This document shows positions 1-12,600 of a DNA stretch of 64,000 nucleotides, piece after piece; the first letter of the stretch is position 1; every line of letters begins with the position of its first letter. Under the pieces are notes generated by a model that was not told where the DNA came from, searched no databases, and was given only the letters and a program-made list of their open reading frames with translations. The DNA comes from Linanthus parryae. Its lineage: Eukaryota > Streptophyta > Magnoliopsida > Ericales > Polemoniaceae. Where the stretch lies: contig JALGPY010000009.1 in assembly GCA_023055425.1 (NCBI GenBank), positions 52,204,616 through 52,268,615 of the forward strand, in the 5' to 3' direction. The position numbers were made by a program, and so were the translations under genes.

Positions 1-109
1 GACCTAGTGAATAGTGACAAAAAGTGAAGTAGGCTGAAGAGAACAAACATAGATAATATCTTTTTTTTAGAAAAACTATTAGCTAAGTTGCGAGTGGGCA
101 AACAAGGCG

Positions 110-470
110 GAAATAGTGGCCCAGAAAACCTGGTGGGTGGATACCCAAACACTTTCTTTTAACGTTTAAGCCCGCCCCGTAGTTTTATTACTGTGGGCTG
201 AGAGAGCCCTCCACTTAAGCCCATCCACCAATTAGGTCACAGAAATTAGGGTTTCTTCGTTTTCTTATATAACCCCTCTGTCTCCATCATCACCTCCATA
301 TCCATATTCATCATCCATTCACAACGTCGTCTCTCTCAAGATTCATGTTTACAGGTTCTCTCACACTCTTTTGTCTCTCGATTAGTTTAATTTTTGATTC
401 ATGCCCTGTGAAGAAGCATACCCAAAAGATAGGAAGTGCCGTATGACACTTTAAACAGAGCGAGCCCGGC

Positions 471-476
<6 letters not shown>
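110..476 (+). promoter_or_regulatory. Promoter and leader, copy A
   Basis: This looks like a plant RNA polymerase II promoter. It has site II-like motifs (gtgggctgag, aagcccat), a telo-box (ttagggttt, about 246-254) and a TATA element (ttatataacc, about 265-272), followed by a pyrimidine-rich leader. Site II plus telo-box is typical of ribosomal-protein, snoRNA and other growth-related genes. The segment closely matches 2292-2632, including a nearly invariant block at 403-470. Here the similarity stops abruptly at a 30-nt T run and no coding frame follows, so this copy appears truncated. The gene it once served is not recognised. Confidence 0.5.

Positions 477-501
<25 letters not shown>
472..501. 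repeat. poly(T) tract, 30 nt
   Basis: An uninterrupted run of about 30 T sits exactly where copy A of the leader diverges from copy B. It may mark a retroposition or insertion junction. Confidence 0.9.
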
Positions 502-502
<1 letters not shown>

Positions 503-1585
503 ATGAGTCGAGATTGGGGGTTATTTATTTAATATCTATAATAGTAGTAGCAGTTACCACTCTGTTCCTTGTCTTTCTTCCCCTTTTTATTTCGGTACGT
601 AGTCTTTCTTTCTCTTCATTTCTTTATTTGGCAAGTTTTAGGTTGTGAAAAACCTATTTTACCCTAAAAAGATACCCCACATCATTGTTACTTTTTGGTT
701 GATTTTTAATTTTTTGGTTGATTAACAATCAACCAAAAAATCATGTGCCCAATGTTACCGTGTTGCATTATAACATTGTCTCCATATCCGGATTGAACAC
801 GAGACATAAACGTCGCACTCGTATATCCAATCCATAGTTTCTCGATCATGGGAATAAGCTTATCCATGCAGATAATATCAATATTTCCATATTGATTTAT
901 CTGAGTCTGACCATACATTCATATGCACTACCCCTCAAGTGGCCGTTGATATATCCTCATATTATGTACGAGGGAAAAATCCTCTCTACATCACGATCAT
1001 CTCTCAAATTGCTTCCTATCATGTCCAATGAGTATTTTTATAGTTACCCAGTTACGGTGTAAGGTTTGATATATCAAAACTAGATTATCTAGTGACTTCA
1101 AGTCTAAGGATTACAACACCATTAGCACTACGAGAAGCACTTGTCGAACTACGAGAAGAACTTGTGACGTCACCCAATTTGTCATCCCATTATTTTACCC
1201 AATAGTTTGGTTCACCTGATTGTTTCAAGAAGAAAACTCTGGGAAGGGGATTATTAATATTTAGTATGACCAGAATTTGAAGAACTGATTGTTGAAAGAG
1301 AGCTCCATCATCGTCATCATCCACGTCTAAAAAGTTCCTATTTTTTCCTCTATTATTTCAGTGTTTGCTCTAGAGATCTTCTATTGAGGGAGACATCTGT
1401 TTTGAACACGGAACAGACTATGAGTAAATAGGACGTCGCTGAGTAATCTACCAACTTTCCAGTCCATAATAACTAGAACTCGTATTTAGCCGAGCCATGG
1501 TCTCAGGCTCCAAACTCGTCGACAGTCTTCCACATTGGCAAAATGAGAAAGCGAACTAGTTCAGAGCAAAGCTATCCACCAAGAC
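502..1585. other. No gene recognised
   Basis: AT-rich non-coding DNA. A short palindrome lies at 700-745 (gttgattttt and attaacaatc motifs around a centre near 722). No frame resembles a protein family. Confidence 0.5.
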
Positions 1586-1890
1586 CAGGGGCGGACACAT
1601 GATTCTTCATCAGGGGGACACGATTTATACTTACATAATAAAAAAAATGACACGAGCCTAAATCTACATATAGCGAGAGTTTTGTGCCTACATTGTTATA
1701 TAGTGAGAATTTTGGCCTATATCATAAATATCTGTGTTTATCTTACGAGTATTTAAATCGTTTCAATAGAAAATGGGATACTTTGTGCAATTTTCAGGAG
1801 GGGCATAGATGAGAACTTTTGACAAAAACTGAAAAATTGTAGTAGAGAAAAAAAAATCCAGGGTGTGGGTCAAATGTGCATCCGCCCATG
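1586..1890. mobile_element. hAT-type MITE with perfect 8-bp target duplication
   Basis: A 305-bp element begins caggggcgga and ends tccgcccatg, giving short imperfect terminal inverted repeats. It is flanked by identical octamers accaagac at 1578-1585 and 1891-1898. An 8-bp target duplication is the hAT hallmark. It has no coding capacity and belongs to the same terminal type as the elements at 11416 and 42451. Confidence 0.85.
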
Positions 1891-2291
1891 ACCAAGACCT
1901 CGCCTCATGGTTCCAAATACCAGAGTATGTTGCCGGAGATTCTTTAAAGCCTCCAGATCGTCTTCTGATTCCACGGACAAGAGACTATTTTCAACCATTA
2001 ATGCAACTACTGCAAACCCTATCGATTGAAGATAGAAGGGGGAGAAAAGTGTTTGATTTTAAGAATAAGATTAAAAGGCCCGACAGAGTTGGAGAAAAGG
2101 GTATAGAATCCAGAAAAAACACCTCTTAGACCTTGCAGAGCAAATTTGTAAAGAGATAAAGAGATCAACATATGGGTTGTTGCTCTTTCATGTTTTTTGG
2201 AGTCCAGATTATGAGTTGTTGGTTTATGATATTTTTCTTTTGAGAAAATTTATTATCTTTTGTCTGTAATAGTAAGGGGCCAAAATTGAGA

Positions 2292-2632
2292 AAATAGTGG
2301 CCCTGAAAACTTGGTGGGTTCAAACACAAACACTCACTTTAACGAGTTTCTTTAAGCCCTATAGTTGCATTATAGTGGGCCGAGAGCCCTCCACTTAAGC
2401 CCATCAACCAATTAGGTTTAGGGTTTCGTTTTTTTCTTATATATCCCCTCTTCTCCATCGCATTCTTCATTCATCCATCAATTATCACAGCGTCTTTCGG
2501 ATTCGAGTTTTCAGGTTCTTTTTCTCTCAATCTCTTTTGATTTGTTGAATTTGTGATAGCTAGCCCTGTGAAGAAGCATACCCAAAAGATAGGAAGTGCC
2601 GTATGACACTTTAAAACAGAGCGAGCCCGGCA
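2292..2632 (+). promoter_or_regulatory. Promoter and leader, copy B
   Basis: Second copy of the segment at 110-476, with site II-like motifs (gtgggccgag, aagcccat), a telo-box (tagggttt, 2419-2426) and a TATA element (about 2438-2444). The block at 2563-2631 matches 403-470 except for one extra A. It contains a four-codon minimal frame (ATG ACA CTT TAA) in both copies. Unlike copy A, this one continues into an open, GC-rich region, so it is the better candidate for a live gene. Confidence 0.5.
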
Positions 2633-2953
2633 GTATCTCCCCATCCCGCCGGAGGTTTCCCCCTCGGTTATTTGTTAACCAGGGGTGACCGTCGGTCGGG
2701 GAGTCGCCGCCGGCGATCTCGCTCTGTGGTTGATTTGAAACGGGATTCTGAGGGTATAATAGTAAATTGGAATAAATGGTCCAATGCCACGTCGGCGGTA
2801 GCGAAAGTGCGATTACCGTACGATGTTCCAGATTGGACCGATATAGATTTCATGTTTCGCATTCTGATAGGAATCTGTGGATCGCTCTTATACCGTTCGT
2901 TCACAGAGCCGTTTCTTGCGATTACATTTTTATTATTATTTAAAATAAAATAA
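2615..2953 (+). other. Unrecognised open frame downstream of leader B
   Basis: The frame is open from 2615 to a stop at about 2953. It reads an Arg/Ser-rich stretch (GSRRRRSRSVVD), then a tract ending in a hydrophobic segment (FMFRILIGICGSLLYRSF). There is no early in-frame ATG; the first is at about 2851, so translation would need a non-AUG start or splicing. The DNA at 2617-2625 (cagagcgag) pairs with 2718-2726 (ctcgctctg), and inner GC-rich stretches also pair. It could therefore be a structured non-coding RNA instead. I do not recognise a family. Confidence 0.25.
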
Positions 2954-3653
2954 AAAAAATTGTGTTGTTTTTGGTTATTTTGTTGTGAAGGGGAAGAAAT
3001 AAGGGTCGATGATGATTTAACTTAAATAAGTTGGAATTACCGACTGATTTATTGATGAGAGACTTTGCGTCTGAGACCTTTTTCCTCCTTGTTGAATGTT
3101 AAAAGCTAAATTTTCTTTAATTTTTATTTGTATGAACTTTTTTAAACATAAAAATCGTAGGTTTGTGTAAGAATTGTTTGCAATGGTTTGAGAAGTGAAG
3201 CTGATGAGGATTTAACTTAAATAAGTTGGAATTACCGACTGAACATTGTTGATGAGAAACTTCATATCTGAGGCTTTAATTCTCTCATTTCTCAAATTTC
3301 ATTGTATGTTTGGATTATTGTGCGACTTAAAGGCGTTTGTTGGATTCGGTTTTAATATTTCTTTGTTTTTTCGGCCTAAAGGAGTATCAATCTCAACCAA
3401 AATACATAACACAACAACCTATTTGAGAAAAGATCAAAATCTAGCAACTATTGAAAACAGTTATCAAAAGTTCAATCACTTGCTCCATTGTGGAATCCAT
3501 TTACAGAATTCGCAATAGATTCTTCTAGGATTCGTTGATGATCAAAGCAAAGGTCCCTCTTATTTGGTGGGATTAGATGTCCTTCAAAAAAAAATAGGTG
3601 GCTTAGGAAAATGAGATATGGTTGGCCAAGCATTGTCCTGTAAATAGTTTTGA
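2954..3653. repeat. AT-rich DNA with an imperfect ~195-bp direct duplication
   Basis: A 34-bp phrase beginning gatttaactt occurs at 3014-3047 and again at 3209-3242. Related sequence follows both (gatgagagac and gatgagaaac), so a segment of about 100 bp was duplicated at 195-bp spacing. No gene is recognised. Confidence 0.6.
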
Positions 3654-3910
3654 TCAAAGTTTTAAAAACCGGACCGGCCATCGAACCGGTGAGGCACCGG
3701 TTCATGGTCGGACTGGTGATCGGACCGGTTCAATTGCATCTTTATTTAATAATATATATATTTTTATTTTTTTACGAAAAATAATAAGCATATTTAAAAT
3801 AGCCAAAAAATTTATTTATATGTAATAAATACGACTAATCTTACTTCCATTTGACTAACTTGAATTACATCTTCTTGTTGCATACATTGAATGTAATTTA
3901 CATATTTGAT

Positions 3911-4180
3911 ACCATATACAATTCTGTCCTAGCTATTTCTTCTCAATTTGACTTTTGTCACTATTCACTGTGTCACTTTGACCCGGTGATTTGAATAGCA
4001 AACAGATGTAAAATTTTGATAATTTTTCATGGTGTTGTAGAGCAAAATGTGCTCTATAATATAGTGAAAAAACTATCAAAAAATCGTATCATTTTGCTAT
4101 CCAAATCACCTGGTCAAAGTGACCCAGATAGAAGTCAAAAAAGTCAGATGGGAAGAAAGAGCTGGGACGGAGTGGTATGT
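3911..4180. mobile_element. Fold-back MITE, gtcactttgacccggtgat family
   Basis: A palindromic element. The left arm has ctttgacccggtgatttg and tagcaaac; the right arm has the complement (caaatcacctggtcaaag). The outer right end, gggacggagtggta, resembles Stowaway-type termini. Related copies lie near 55537-55745, 55830-55985 and 57830-57954, with degenerate traces near 18930 and at the window start. Confidence 0.55.
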
Positions 4181-4399
4181 AATAAATATAGATATTTGAT
4201 TTATAATATAGTAATTTGTAATATAGTGCATTGATAAATGTTTCCACAAAACTTAATCACATTTTAAGAGAAAATAAACAATCAAAATGGTAACAAATAA
4301 TTTGATTCCCTCAACTAACCAATGAAAAGGTTAATTGATTGTTTCTTTTAGTAAGAATCAAATAGATTAATCTCTCAAAACAATTAACAAACCTCACGT

Positions 4400-4453
4400 T
4401 GGTCTTGTGGTTAAGATCATCAGCGAAATTGCTTCTCGTACGGGGTTCGAACC
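4400..4453 (+). promoter_or_regulatory. tRNA-like Pol III A and B boxes
   Basis: An A-box-like tggtcttgtgg (4400-4410) is followed 33 nt later by a perfect B-box core ggttcgaacc (4444-4453). Sequence and spacing fit an internal Pol III promoter, as in tRNA genes and tRNA-derived SINEs. No acceptor stem or complete cloverleaf is evident, so it is a tRNA-derived module inside the surrounding repeat, not a tRNA gene. Confidence 0.4.
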
Positions 4454-4949
4454 TCGGAAGTGGCAATTTTAATATTTTTACTAGCGAACCGGGCGGGTCA
4501 TATGCCGACCGGTTCGCCCGGTTTTCCAGTTGAACCGGCAGTTCTGCTGACGTGTCCTGGTTAGCTTGCATGGCCGATCCATTACCCGAACCGGACCGGT
4601 CACGCACCGGTTCGACCGGTCGAACCGGCCGGTCCGGTTATTAAAACCTTGGATCGAAGTGACATTGTTTGCATTGTATATTCTGCAGTTAAGTCACCAA
4701 AAATCTATATCAAAGGAACATCCAAGTGGACTCCCAAGTTATCACTGAGCTGAATTCCCAACATCTCACTCAACTCCCTAGCCTAGTTTAGATTTCTCCA
4801 AGCTGGTAGATTGCCAGCAACATCGTTAAAATCAGCCAACACCTTTTCATGATCTGACATGATTTTTAGAAGCCTCTCCAAATGTTTCCACCTGCAAAGC
4901 CTACTGCCCTTCATCTGACATTGGGAGGAATCGACATAAAATGAAACAA

Positions 4950-5420
4950 AGAACATAAAATGAAACAAATAAATAAAATGAACGAAGATATACGTGGTTT
5001 GGCAAATTGCCTACCTCCAGGTGAGAGATTATAGATATTTTTTACAAGAGAAGAAGAGGATCTGAGAATTTCTCTAAACTCTTCTTTAACACTCTTAAAC
5101 TCTTCTTTAACACTCTTAAACTCTAGAAGAAATAAGAGAGCAAGAATTATACTCTTTCCTTAACACTCTCAAACTGTAGAAGAAATAAGAGAGCAAGAAC
5201 TACATACAACTGAACGAACGAGAATATGTTCTTTAAAGTCTCCATTGAGCTGCTACATAGGCTTACAAAATACTGTAGCCCTCCAAGTATTAAATGCGTT
5301 CTAACCGCTGCTGTCACCCTCCAAGACTCTGTAGCCATGCCATGGCTGCTCCCTATAAAATTCCTCGTTCACACTTGTTAGGTTGCCGAAAATGTGAATG
5401 GAAGAGTCTGAATATGCTCT
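4950..5420. mobile_element. Possible copia-type LTR remnant
   Basis: The phrase gaagatatacgtggtttggc, the repeated aactcttctttaacactctt units (5078-5125) and the promoter-like ccctataaaattcc (about 5350) resemble a degraded retrotransposon LTR. No TG/CA boundaries or target duplication could be fixed. No gene is recognised between here and the 3' end of gene 1. Confidence 0.25.
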
Positions 5421-6530
5421 TTAGCATCCAACACAATAATTGTCTTGGGCCGTCAAATTAATAGACTGCGTTGAGCTTGATAGAAGTGACAGAGTTAGGA
5501 AATTAAATCAGTTGGGGCAAGAAATAAGTCAAATGGCAGATTTGATAGCATTTATTTAATGGAAATGTTAAACGTCACATTTTTCTCTTCACCCTTCAAG
5601 TTCCCTCCTTATGTGAATGTTTTTGATCGGTGATATGATTATAGGAAATATTTTAAAATAACTACTACCAACAATCATATCTTGACACGTAGGAGATGAA
5701 TTTGAAGGGTGAAGAAAAAATGGTGAAACATTGCTGCTGCTCTAGCTGGCTTTGCCATGTCGTAAATGGAACGGTGACAGTTTTGTCTCCGACGACACCG
5801 TTTTATGCTCGATTTAAATCTTTTTTGGCCTCTATTCTTACTCATCTTCATATAGTGTTCTTCTCATATTCCACCACTCAAGCCGTCAAACATGGGGCTA
5901 CTCCATACCTAATACCCCCTAGGTATTGAGAAGCGTCGGGGGCTGAATGCCTATTTTGCCCATCCACTCGGAATTGTGAAGATTTGTTTAGGCGATTTAT
6001 TGTCAATATTGGGGATACTTTGGTCTTTTCACAGCTTATCCTACTGTCAACCAAACATAGTTCTTGAACCTCGTTCAGCACTATCAATCCCATCACTCCC
6101 AACTCTATCACTATCAATCTCACCATGACTAATCTCATTTATATGATGTCAATACTGCCAAGCCGTAAGAAAGTTGTGTCAATTGTTCTAAAATGTACAA
6201 ATTGATGAAATTTGCTGAGTTGAAGCAACAAAGTGAATACATAGCTGATTTTCTGCGATTACATTAGGAACGAGCAAAGTAAGGAAGTATGATAAAACCA
6301 CATAATACTATCAAAGCATCTGTATTCCATTTTTAACAAATTACACCTGTAAATTCTTTAACACCTTACAGTAAAACATACAACCAATGTTCTTGTAAAT
6401 TGGTAACACCATGTAAATGTTTCACCCTTCACTTTTGTCTCTGTTATTTTGATCACTTTTCTGTAACGTGATTCTTGTAAACTAGGTTGTGTACAACAGA
6501 ATGGCCATGGTACAAAAACCCTAGTAAGCT
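5421..6530. other. Intergenic DNA and 3' flank of gene 1
   Basis: No coding frame is recognised. The stretch just below 6531 is the presumed 3' UTR of gene 1, read on the minus strand. The poly(A) site cannot be fixed from sequence alone. Confidence 0.4.
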
Positions 6531-6671
6531 TCATTCATCGATATCATCAATCTCAGGTCCAAGGTAGTATGTATAGGATGTCGAAATCAAGATGAGCAAA
6601 CACCCAACTAGTTTGCTCCAAGACGGGGCTATTCTCAGTGAACTCATTCCCCATATTTGTGATAAAACAAC
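6531..6671 (-). CDS. Gene 1 exon 10 (residues 355-400, stop)
   Basis: Encodes VVLSQIWGMSSLRIAPSW, the last helix (LVGCLLILISTSYTYYL) and the acidic tail IDDIDE, with stop TGA at 6531-6533. Confidence 0.92.
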   Translation of the reverse strand, partial: VVLSQIWGMSSLRIAPSWSKLVGCLLILISTSYTYYLGPEIDDIDE

Positions 6672-9600
6672 CTGAAAATGACATGTGACATTATATAATC
6701 TGTGAAGAAAATAACTCCAAATCTCTCAATGCTAAGAAAAAAGATAAATTGGTTCATGTATGAGGGAGGTCGGGTAGAACATATTGTTATTGCTATTTCA
6801 TCTATAGTTTTCCGGTGAAAGAGAAAAAGATGGAGAAATGGTTAATGGATGAGAAAAAGAAATAACAATTCAGGAAATGGCCTCAAAAGTTCAGAAAATC
6901 CACATCTCAGAACCGCTCCCTTCCTACACAGGCATTTTAATTAGACATTTTTAGGTTTTCAATACTCAATAGCGGTGCAAGGGCGGGCATGGGGCTGTGT
7001 TGGAAAGTGAGGTTCCGGTAGGACTTCTGTTTGATTGAATCTGGGGGGTACTAAAATTTGGGCTTTTAGCAATTTAAAATTAGGTATCTTTTGGAGATTC
7101 TACTGATGTACGACGTGCTTTGGAGAGGATGCATATGTATTTTGATTGGATATACTTCTTGATTTTAAGGGACATCATCAACCAACAACGATATTCAAGG
7201 TTCTAAATCCTACATTGGTGGGTAACATATGATAAACAGAATCAGAGAGCCGAAAAATGTAAAACATCAGGATGCTAAGGCCCGTTTGGGAATGCTTTTG
7301 CTGCCAGCACATATGTTTTTCGCAGCAGAATCAGTTTTTGGGTGTTTGGTAAATAAAATTTCTTATTTTCCGGACAGTTTCTGCTGTCTCACAATAGCTT
7401 TCACGAAGCAAGGGGGGATGCTTTTCCGGAACCTGCTTTTGATTAATTCTTCAACAACCGATTTTAACCTTACAATCTTTTAAAAATTCAGTAGTTATTT
7501 TTACAGAAATGATAAGTATCATATATTTTTGTCATTTTATTCTCTCATAGCATGTTCACATTTAATTTTACCAAATATGAAATCACGATATCAATATTTC
7601 ACCGCAGCTTTTACGCAGGATTTACCAAACAACATTTTGTCCAAAATTCACATCAGCTTTCCCGCAACGTTTTCACACAGTAGCTTTCTGCACCGTCACA
7701 ACATTCCTAAACTGGCCCTAAGACCCCGGCAGGTTATCTATTTCCAAATTTACAGATATAACAGGGTAAGAACTAAAATCGTACCTCAATGTATTGAATG
7801 TTCATGACTTTGCTAGTTTTCTCCAGCTGAAGTCCGCGTGCCAGAAATATCTACAATTAGAGAGGTGTTACCTTGAATCCACATACAAATATCCTCACAA
7901 AAGTTAACGTGCACAGTTTAAAGTATAAATGGCAACTGGAAGTTCCGTATACCTCTGCGAAGAAAGCCAGTACACCGAGAGTAACCATCATACAGAGAGA
8001 AAACAGACCAGGCAGCACGAGATCCTGCATTGACAAAACAAGAGATTGATCATTTGCTGACAGATAATGAAGACTTACTGCTCATACAGTTGAAGACATG
8101 GAATTTGATAGTTTCAAGAAACAGTTTCTATCTTATTATCTGTGTTCCTTCATATATTTTGGTTTCTTACCCATTCAGTTAACTGTTGCGAGTTTTACAG
8201 CCACCCAAAAGGATCCTACAATCACAAAGTACTTCAAACGCTCTACTATGACCCGCCCAAGTATTTGATATGCCACAACTTCCTCAAACTCTTACTAATG
8301 TTTTCGTATACATATATATATATATATATATATTAATTTTATTTTATTTGAGGGGGTGTTTTAGTAGAATTGACACATAATGAGATGTTTGAACACATCA
8401 AGTCCTATTTCCTCCTCTGGTTCTCCCTCGTTTCTAAATTTTCCAAAGCTGAGACCTGATTTGGGTTCTCTGTAATATCAACCTTGTTTCTCTAATCATT
8501 AATCAAATAAGATAACATATTCTGAGCAATAGCACATATAACATGTGAATTACAGTGACCTGCCACATTAATTTGATTCAGAAAGATGCACACACTAGTG
8601 CGAAAATAAAGTCAAGAAGAAACAGAGTGTGGTTAGGATCTGTTTCATCTTGGGCTACTAACAGAAAATCAAAAGGCTGTTATTCTGAGGAAGCAACTAA
8701 CTTCTTAAACGTCCTATTATAAATATGGTCAGCTTCAGTCAAAAACAAAGATGCCACTTTCAACTCCTGATGATAAGCAACAGTTGTATGAACTCTTTCA
8801 ACTTCTAGGATGAAACAAACCAAAGAAAGGGGAACTTGTAGAGATGAATTCAGTGTTAGACTTAGGTTGTGGGAATCATATTGTTACTCACCTCAAAGGT
8901 TAATGTGCATATCACTGAAGCCGGACTAGCAAATAGTCCAAACAAAAACACAGTGACCCTGCAAATTGGACACGAAACAAAAATAAGGAAATTGAATATA
9001 CGCGTTAATATTGATAATGTACAAGTATGAAACAGCAAGAAGCCTGGAGGGCAACTTGAGTAATGAATCACTAATAAATGCATGATACTTAGATTCAGTA
9101 TTCGTTAACTTTTTAACAAACTAATAGTTCAACAACCATGAAGAAAAAGAGAAAAAGGTAAAACCACACAGCTACAATGCCGGTCACCATAGGTTTACCT
9201 GCTCTATAGAAGAATGAGATAAAAACTGTGATGGATTTAGAAACATGTTTGTTGGTAAGATTGTCAACAATAGCTGGTATAAATGCTTGAACTAATTTCT
9301 TATGTTAAGAGGGTGATTTAAGTAACACATCGATGAAGCATAAGAATTTACACTGGTTGATCAGATGCCTTTGCACCAGCCCGAATGAGGCAGTAGCTAA
9401 ACCCACCAGTTATTGATGAAAATAAGCCAATCAACAGTGCATAGGTATAATTGCTTCCCTCAACATGTGAATCATTATCTTCTGCAGAGTTAGCTAGCCA
9501 TCCTGCAGGAAGTCAATAGCAAGTGCTGAAGGTTAAGAAACAAACAAACTAGGAGTATTTGATCAAGTTTTCCAAGAAGCAAGGTAGTTAATACAATTAC

Positions 9601-12600
9601 TTTATACCTATAGAAAATAAACATACCAACCAAGTAGTAAATACAATTACTGCCGAGGTAAATTTCAGTTTATAACAAGAAAGAGGGTTCTACCCTTCTT
9701 TAGTATGTATAACACGCAAACAAAACAATTAGATGCCTGAAATATATTTGTCCTTCATGACATAAGAGTCGGGGAATTAGGCCCAAAGTGAAATGAGAGT
9801 TCCATCATAACACAAAAAGAAGATTGACCCAAATTAGTGAAGAAATTTCTCTTAAAACATTACCGCATGTACCTCATTTCAAGTAAATCAAACGAAGACT
9901 CATACGAACGATTGAACTAACGAAAAATGCCCACACTAAATGGATTCATACTGAGACTACCCGTCTAGCAGAAATAGGATATAAAATAGAGAATAAATAG
10001 GAGTTGGTTGAATAAAATAAAAACTAGAGCAAATAACTCGATAAGTAGCTAAATTTTTGATACGTCAGAAATTAGCAGAGAAAGAAAGTAAATTCAAAAT
10101 CCTTCATGGCTACAGAGGGTTGCATAGACTCACTTGTATACCTTGTGCGGTAAGTAATGGCCTGAAAATGAGTAGCACGCCAAAGAAACTGCACGTGAGG
10201 CCTGAAAAGAAAGTTCGAGCATCAGAAAATAATTGCTTTATCTAACTCGTGAGGAAACAAATTTATGGATTTTCAACCAGTTATTTTATGTAACTTTTGT
10301 CATTTGTTAGGTTGCTCAAGCAACATTTCCCGAGTTTTCGATTGTTTGGAGGGGTGCAGGTGGATAGAGGCAAAAAGGCATTGGTTTCTTTGCTTGGTAT
10401 GTGGCTCATTAGGAGGGTGCGTAACAGGCAGACCCTTGACAGGACTTATATGTTGGATACTTTGTCAGATGCCTCATACTTCAGTTGCTCCTGGAGAGGT
10501 GATCCCAAACACTCAACTTGATAGATCATTTGTTGGATTGTCTTAATTTATGCGGCGTAGTTTGTTTTTGTAGGTTTGCTTACTTCTTTCACTGTGTAGG
10601 TTATGAAGGCATGACCCATCGGTTCATTTGTAAACACTTCTTGCGGTATCTCTAACATTTCCCCTCAAACTCAACATGTCAGCAATGAGGTTCTACTAGA
10701 GCAAACTAGGAGCAATGACGAAGCCTCGACTAGGCGTAGCTAGGAGCAACGGCAGACGAGCAATCAACATGGATGGGGCGATGGGCAACCAATACGAGGC
10801 CCAATCCGGTGAAAGCAGTGGCAATGGCCCGGTGATGCAGGATGCACTAGGTTGCAGAGAAGTGACAGCGGGGATCGAATTTTTGGCTCTGATACCAAAA
10901 TTGGTGTAGTACCAGAAGATGAAAGAACAGGTATTCTGAAAATCAACTCAAATTCTGAGGAATGTGTATTCAGTAATCATCAAAAGCTGAAAACAACGAC
11001 TGATATCCTACCAATTTATAGATGAAACATGAAAACTCCTACTTCTACTCAACTAATAAGAGATAACTAGAAATAACTAAAATTTAATCCTTTATTCGAA
11101 ATAGACTTCCTCCAAAAGTCCAATTTTCCTACGTCTCTGGTATTTGTTCCTAAAGTCAGAGACTTTAGAAGTTGATCCCCATCACCCGGTTTTGGATTGC
11201 AAGGTTTTATGGTTTAGAAAACCAAACCTGTGTTGTGTTTGGATATGAGGGTTTTAGTTTTGAGGTTTTGACTTTTATGTTAGTAGGAAATGAGTGGAAT
11301 GTGGGTCCTACAAACTTTGGGTTGACATTTTGGTTAACTTTGGATTGAGGTTTGTCAAACCTCTCTATCCAAAGAAGGCCAACGAGAATGCGGCAACAGT
11401 AGCAATATGCTCGGTCAGTGGCCGAACTAGGATTTTAGGAAGAGGGAGGCACGATTTTTTTGAAAAGTTTGGGGTCTTACGAAATGTATGTCGTAAGGAT
11501 CATTTTGAAAATCATTTCAATATTTTGGACATAATTGGAATTTTAGGGGCACACTTGTAATAAAGTTGGGGGGCACAATAAATAAATCTTTAAAATTTAG
11601 GGGTGCTGATGTTCTTGAAAATGTTGGGGTGGGGGGGGGGGGGGGGGGGGGTGGGGCAAGTGACCCCCCTTGCCCCTCCGTGCCTCCGCCCTGTGTTCGG
11701 TTGTGAGAAAGCGAAATCAGCAGTAGCAGCTCATGAAAGAGCCAAAGTTGTGCCGATATATAGTAGATTAGTAGCAGGCTCTAGTAAGAGCATTGTGCCG
11801 ATATATAGTAGATTAGTAGCAGGCTCTAGTAAGAGCAAAGAGACAACATGCTCGTAAACAGCAGGCTGGACTTGATAAAACTAGTAGCAATGGTAATAGG
11901 TTAGTAGATGATGTAGAAGGTAGCAATCTTAGTTTTACGACATCTTTGGTCAATTAAGACAGTTTAACGACATATCAGGTCAAATCCATATAGTTTGACA
12001 TATTGAGGTGGAACACGAGGCGAGTCATGAAATGGAGTCGAGCTAAGGCGGTGACAAAGCATTGAAACGGACCAAGAACCTGGGTGCGTTAACTCTAAGG
12101 TACCCAGAAACAGAAACAAATAGACCATATAGACGAAGCAAACTTGGAGAACAAGCAATATACCGAAACTTGGGGAATAATCAAACCTCAACTAGGTAAC
12201 AGAATAATGTAAACTAAACTAGGAAACTAAATTTTCCAACAATAATTATGAATATTACGATATCTCTAGCAAAAACACTGTGGGAATTGATCATTCTTAA
12301 AATCTGCTAAAGATGATCACATATCTACTATGGTACGTGGAAGATGATCCATCTTCCAAGTAACATAGTCATGCTTAGTGTGGCTAGAGGATATTTTGAT
12401 AATTTTGTTTTAGGTATTAGCTATTTCCTGTTATCATCTCTGAGCTATCTAGTTCATTACGAATTATTTGGATACGCTTCCTGATATCATAATCTTTAGG
12501 ATGACGCCTACCATTGCCCATCCTTGAGTTCTGTGTATCATAGTATACGGTAATTCTAATGCTGTTCGTTTTTAGTTCCTTTCCTTGCTTTTCGATCGTA

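Larger units (their letters stand above)
3654..4651. mobile_element. CCGG-rich hAT-like non-autonomous element
   Basis: A 998-bp element whose ends are inverted copies: caaagttttaaaaaccgg at the left and ccggttattaaaaccttg at the right. Several accggttc/gaaccggt motifs lie just inside each end. No transposase is present and I could not find a clean target duplication. It contains a tRNA-like Pol III promoter (4400-4453) and a nested fold-back MITE (3911-4180). Confidence 0.6.
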
